Shown here: piece by piece, positions 6,426 to 8,843 of the stretch
Layout of the letters: each line of letters begins with the position of its first letter
Numbering within the stretch: the first letter of the stretch is position 1
DNA from: JBJXGE01 sp046154185
Lineage (GTDB): Bacteria > Planctomycetota > UBA8108 > UBA1146 > JAJFFE01
Assembly: GCA_046154185.1 (NCBI GenBank)
Contig: JBJXGE010000062.1
Location: forward strand, 1-8,843
Reading direction: 5' to 3'
DNA: 8,843 nucleotides
Translations under genes and position numbers: made by a program
The notes under the pieces: model-generated
Database searches by the model: none
Told to the model about the DNA's origin: nothing
What the model saw: the letters and a program-made list of their open reading frames with translations, nothing else

Positions 6426-6896
6426 TTATGAAAAAGTCAGACCCGTGCAGCCATCTCCGCCACCGGATTTGGTGAGGGGCGGATCGAATGAACAGGTCGC
6501 GGCAACAGCCTCGATGACTTTTTGAAACAAGACTCTCGGTGTCTCGTACGCGCGCCGCCCTGATGTCTCACCGAGCGTTTGGGGGATTGCGTCGGCATGT
6601 GTGACGTCTCTGACCGGAGAGACTCTGACAAGCTGCGATCGAGACAGTGCCGCTACGAACTCATCCACGTCGCGCTCGGCGCGCGCCGACTCAACGTCGA
6701 AGTCGTGCGCAATCAGCTCGGCAAGCCGGTCCACGGAACACGGGCGCTCGAGTAGCTGCCAGAGCGCGCCGCCGACCTCGTTCAGCACGAAGACCTGGGA
6801 CGCACGCGGCTCAATGATGATCGTCTCGGACTCAACGCACCGAGCCGGAAGATCCGCTACTTGCTGGTAAGTATCTCGACACCGCTCTAACCGCAT
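6426..6896 (-). CDS. PqqD-like peptide-binding protein with a precursor-like C-terminal tail
   Basis: The protein has 156 residues. Residues 1 to about 92 match the PqqD/RRE fold family in pattern: a short beta-rich start, then VFVLNEVGGALWQLL at 35-49, then a helical part with LAELIAHDFD and a final LVRV strand. Such domains bind leader peptides and present them to modifying enzymes such as radical SAM/SPASM proteins, one of which is encoded in this run. PqqD itself is about 90 residues, so some 60 residues are extra. Residues 93-116 look like a linker. Residues 117-156 begin YETPRVL, run through a hydrophobic helix-like stretch to AATC (Cys135), and end in a Gly/Ser/Thr-rich segment with GGGDGCTG (Cys150) and a C-terminal Ser156. 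That tail resembles a RiPP leader plus core. The ATG overlaps the ABC stop by 10 nt, and the next gene follows after 8 nt. The PqqD call is firm; the substrate role of the tail is inference. Confidence 0.88.
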   Translation of the reverse strand: MRLERCRDTYQQVADLPARCVESETIIIEPRASQVFVLNEVGGALWQLLERPCSVDRLAELIAHDFDVESARAERDVDEFVAALSRSQLVRVSPVRDVTHADAIPQTLGETSGRRAYETPRVLFQKVIEAVAATCSFDPPLTKSGGGDGCTGLTFS

Positions 6897-8653
6897 GAGA
6901 CCACCGCCTCGCCTGTGAAGGAAGGGAGCGCGAGCGGAGGCCTCTCAAATCGGCACAGCGACTCGTCGGTGACAATTTTTCCGCTGGCGAGTGTCGCAAT
7001 CCGATCGAAGTGACGGAACGAAGCGAGATCGTGAGAAATTGCGACAACTGTTGCCGTGGGCAGCCAAACTCGCAGGGCTTCCTCGAGCTGGGCTTGACCC
7101 GTTTCGTCTAGATGCGTCGTTGCGTGATCCAGGATGAGGAGGTTTGGCCGTGCCAGAATCTCGCGAGCCAAGGCAACTCGCTGCCGTTCGCCGGCTGACA
7201 AACGAAAGCCGCGCTCTCCCAAAACGGTTGCATATCCATCGGGAAGCTGGTGAGCGATCTTCTCCACACCGAGCATGCGAGCGACATCTCGCACTTGATC
7301 CAGCGTCGCGCGAGGGCAGCGATATCTGAGATTCTCGAAGAGTGAACGATTGAAGATGAAAGTCTCCGGCGCCACCCAACCGATCTGGCGCCGCAATTCT
7401 GGCGAAGCGATTTGCGAGGCGGGACAGCCGTCGAATCGGAGGTCACCCCTCGTGGGTTCTAGGAGTCGTGTGAGGACTTGGCCGATCGTCGACTTGCCGG
7501 AGCCATTGGCGCCAACCAGTACCAATCGCGTTCCCGCGGGAATAGACAGCGAGACGCCCTCTAGGCACGGAGTCGTCGTTTCGTGACGGAACTGAACATC
7601 CTGCAACTCGACTTGTCCCTCCAGCACGTGAGTGCGCGCGGGCGGGTGGTTGCAGCGAGCGCGGCCGTTTGCCACACCTAGGACATCCAGCACTCGATCG
7701 AGAGATGCCAACGAGTTCTGCAGGTTCGGCAATTGAGCCAAGAGACTGCCGGCCGCTACCAACATCTGTCCGAGCAGCACGAAGGCCGCCGACAGCGCGC
7801 CGACCGAACAGAGTCCGGCGGAGACTCGCCAGGCTCCGATTGCCAGCACCACGTAGAGACCGATGGAACTCACAGTCCGAAAGCTCGTGCTGGCTGCGAG
7901 ACCCGCAATATCACGGCGCGCCTCGTCGCGCGCGGCGGTTTGCAGCGCAGCCCCGGCGCGATGGGCTTCTTCCGACTCCGTGGCCGCCGCGCGAATCGTG
8001 GTCTGGGCAGCCAATAGTTCGTGCAGCACGTCGTTACTGGTAGCGTCGGATTCTCGCGCGGTCCGGGCGAGCCGCCGCAGGCGAAGCGAAGTTGTCGCCA
8101 GCAGGCCGCACGCGATCAGCACGGTCAAGGTGGCGAACAACGCCAGCGTCGTGTCGACCAGCAACAGGGCGCCGAGGAGCAACGCCAGCTTCACGGCGTC
8201 AAACACGGTACCGAGCAAGCGATCCGGCAGGACTCCGTCGAGTAGTCGCACATCATCGCGAATTCGCGAGAGCAACTGCGTGGAACTGAAACGTGCGCGC
8301 GCGACTGGGTTCATGGCGAGGGCGGAGCGGATCAGCCGCCGCGTCAGACGAAAGCGGACGCGCGCTTGCAGCCGTCGTGCGCGCACACGCTGCCACGCGG
8401 TCAGCGCCGCGCCGGCGATGAGAACTCCGACGAGCGCGCCGCCAAAGCCGACGGCGCGAGGAGCGAATGCGCCGCTCATCATCGTGTCGAGAAACTGCTG
8501 AACACAATAGGGCAACGCCAGCGCGAGCGACATCGTGAACAGCGAGAGGAGCGCCAGCGAGCGAAGACTCCGGCGCTCACTTCGAATGAGCGGCCAGCCG
8601 GATTTCCCAAGCCGACCGACGGTGTCTCTAAGAATCCTGAGGGATTGAATCAC
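6887..8653 (-). CDS. ABC exporter, fused permease and ATPase, with a His in Walker B
   Basis: This 588-residue protein is an ABC half-transporter of the MsbA/HlyB/LagD type, expected to homodimerise in the inner membrane and export a substrate. The N-terminal part has hydrophobic segments near residues 32-52, 68-88, 148-190 (a pair) and 258-310 (a pair). The ATPase domain follows: Walker A GANGSGKST at 381-389 (Lys387), signature LSAGE at 485-489, Walker B LLILDH ending at Asp509-His510, and the switch His541 in SHD. The residue after the Walker B Asp is normally the catalytic Glu; here it is His, so ATP hydrolysis may be slow or altered. There is no N-terminal C39 peptidase domain, so leader removal would need a separate protease such as the S26-like protein downstream. 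The start is GTG, supported by a GGAGG six nucleotides upstream. The last 10 nt overlap the PqqD-like gene. The substrate is inferred from context to be a modified peptide. Confidence 0.95.
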   Translation of the reverse strand: MIQSLRILRDTVGRLGKSGWPLIRSERRSLRSLALLSLFTMSLALALPYCVQQFLDTMMSGAFAPRAVGFGGALVGVLIAGAALTAWQRVRARRLQARVRFRLTRRLIRSALAMNPVARARFSSTQLLSRIRDDVRLLDGVLPDRLLGTVFDAVKLALLLGALLLVDTTLALFATLTVLIACGLLATTSLRLRRLARTARESDATSNDVLHELLAAQTTIRAAATESEEAHRAGAALQTAARDEARRDIAGLAASTSFRTVSSIGLYVVLAIGAWRVSAGLCSVGALSAAFVLLGQMLVAAGSLLAQLPNLQNSLASLDRVLDVLGVANGRARCNHPPARTHVLEGQVELQDVQFRHETTTPCLEGVSLSIPAGTRLVLVGANGSGKSTIGQVLTRLLEPTRGDLRFDGCPASQIASPELRRQIGWVAPETFIFNRSLFENLRYRCPRATLDQVRDVARMLGVEKIAHQLPDGYATVLGERGFRLSAGERQRVALAREILARPNLLILDHATTHLDETGQAQLEEALRVWLPTATVVAISHDLASFRHFDRIATLASGKIVTDESLCRFERPPLALPSFTGEAVVSCG

Positions 8654-8659
8654 GTTGGG

Positions 8660-8664
8660 CCTCC
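8660..8664 (-). promoter_or_regulatory. Shine-Dalgarno site of the ABC gene
   Basis: The minus strand reads GGAGG, six nucleotides before the GTG at 8653-8651. This strong, well-spaced site supports the GTG as the true start. It also shows that the first gene of the run is initiated independently and not only by coupling to whatever lies upstream. Confidence 0.8.
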
Positions 8665-8670
8665 AGTATT

Positions 8671-8684
8671 TCTAGATATCGAGA
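8671..8684. repeat. 14-nt near-perfect palindrome upstream of the ABC gene
   Basis: TCTAGATATCGAGA on the plus strand is symmetric around GATATC except for one mismatched pair. It sits just upstream of the Shine-Dalgarno sequence of the ABC gene, in the about 100-nt spacer that would hold an operon promoter. It could be an operator half-site pair or a chance AT-rich palindrome. I could not find a convincing -35/-10 pair next to it. Confidence 0.2.
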
Positions 8685-8755
8685 AACGGGCGAGGACGCT
8701 GAAGAGGGAATACGGGAGTTTTTCGAGACGCGACGCGGCAGGAGCTGGTCGGGCA

Positions 8756-8843
8756 TTAGCGAAAGCGCAGGGATGGATCGCCGATGAGTATCCAGCCGTC
8801 AGCGTTGGCGCGTGGCATGAGGGGTGGCGGCGTCGCCTCGAAG
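8756..8843 (-). CDS. C-terminal end of an upstream protein (partial)
   Basis: One reading frame enters from the right edge and gives 28 codons before a TAA at 8758-8756. The residues include GWILIGDPSLRF close to the stop. A hydrophobic strand followed by GDP-x-LR-hydrophobic at the very C-terminus is typical of caspase-like CHAT and gingipain-like C25 peptidase families, but this is too little sequence to assign either. Third positions are about 75% G or C, which fits the neighbouring genes. A second frame is also open here and runs to a TGA overlapping the GTG start of the ABC gene, but its residues look random and its GC3 is lower. The gene lies about 100 nt upstream of the ABC gene on the same strand, so it could belong to the same transcript. 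The coding call is moderately sure; the family is not. Confidence 0.5.
   Translation of the reverse strand, partial: FEATPPPLMPRANADGWILIGDPSLRFR

Noticed and set aside
1595..8653. Lasso peptide cluster of the usual type
   Set aside because: PqqD-like, kinase, nucleotidyltransferase and ABC genes fit, but there is no asparagine-synthetase-like cyclase and no transglutaminase-like leader protease in the window.

Overview
The window is GC-rich with strong third-position GC bias. Every gene I can support lies on the minus strand, so transcription runs from high to low coordinates. A Wzz-type inner-membrane protein and a secreted DUF2341/LamG-type protein suggest a high-GC Gram-negative bacterium. 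I cannot assign a phylum from the sequence alone. I see no rRNA, tRNA, CRISPR array, transposase or integrase.

Layout in transcription order. (1) 8843-8756: the last 28 codons of an upstream gene. (2) 8653-1595: a compact seven-gene run, apparently one operon. It encodes an ABC exporter (8653-6887), a PqqD-like protein with an unusual tail (6896-6426), a Wzz/BY-kinase-like membrane protein (6417-4798), a nucleotidyltransferase-fold protein (4801-3902), an HPr-kinase-like protein (3905-3072), a radical SAM/SPASM enzyme (3075-2050) and a soluble S26-type serine peptidase (2053-1595). Four of the six junctions are 4-nt NTGA stop/start overlaps, one is a 10-nt overlap and one is an 8-nt gap, so translation is probably coupled. 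(3) 1594-1379: a short spacer with a hairpin and no supported gene. (4) 1378 to the left edge: a secreted surface-type protein, cut by the window end.

How the genes may work together (inference). PqqD domains bind leader peptides, SPASM radical SAM enzymes modify peptides, S26-type proteases cleave them, and ABC proteins export them. HPr-kinase-like plus nucleotidyltransferase pairs decorate the C-terminus of some lasso peptides. There is no lasso cyclase, no transglutaminase-like protease and no convincing stand-alone precursor gene in the window. However, the PqqD-like protein carries a C-terminal extension (about residues 117-156) that resembles a RiPP precursor: a YxxP leader-like motif, then a short Gly/Ser/Thr segment with two Cys, ending in a C-terminal Ser. 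My main hypothesis is that this is a peptide-modification system whose substrate is fused to its own recognition domain. The Wzz-like gene hints at a link to an envelope polysaccharide. Two components carry degenerate ATPase motifs: His replaces the catalytic Glu of the ABC exporter, and the BY-kinase-like domain has lost its Walker motifs.
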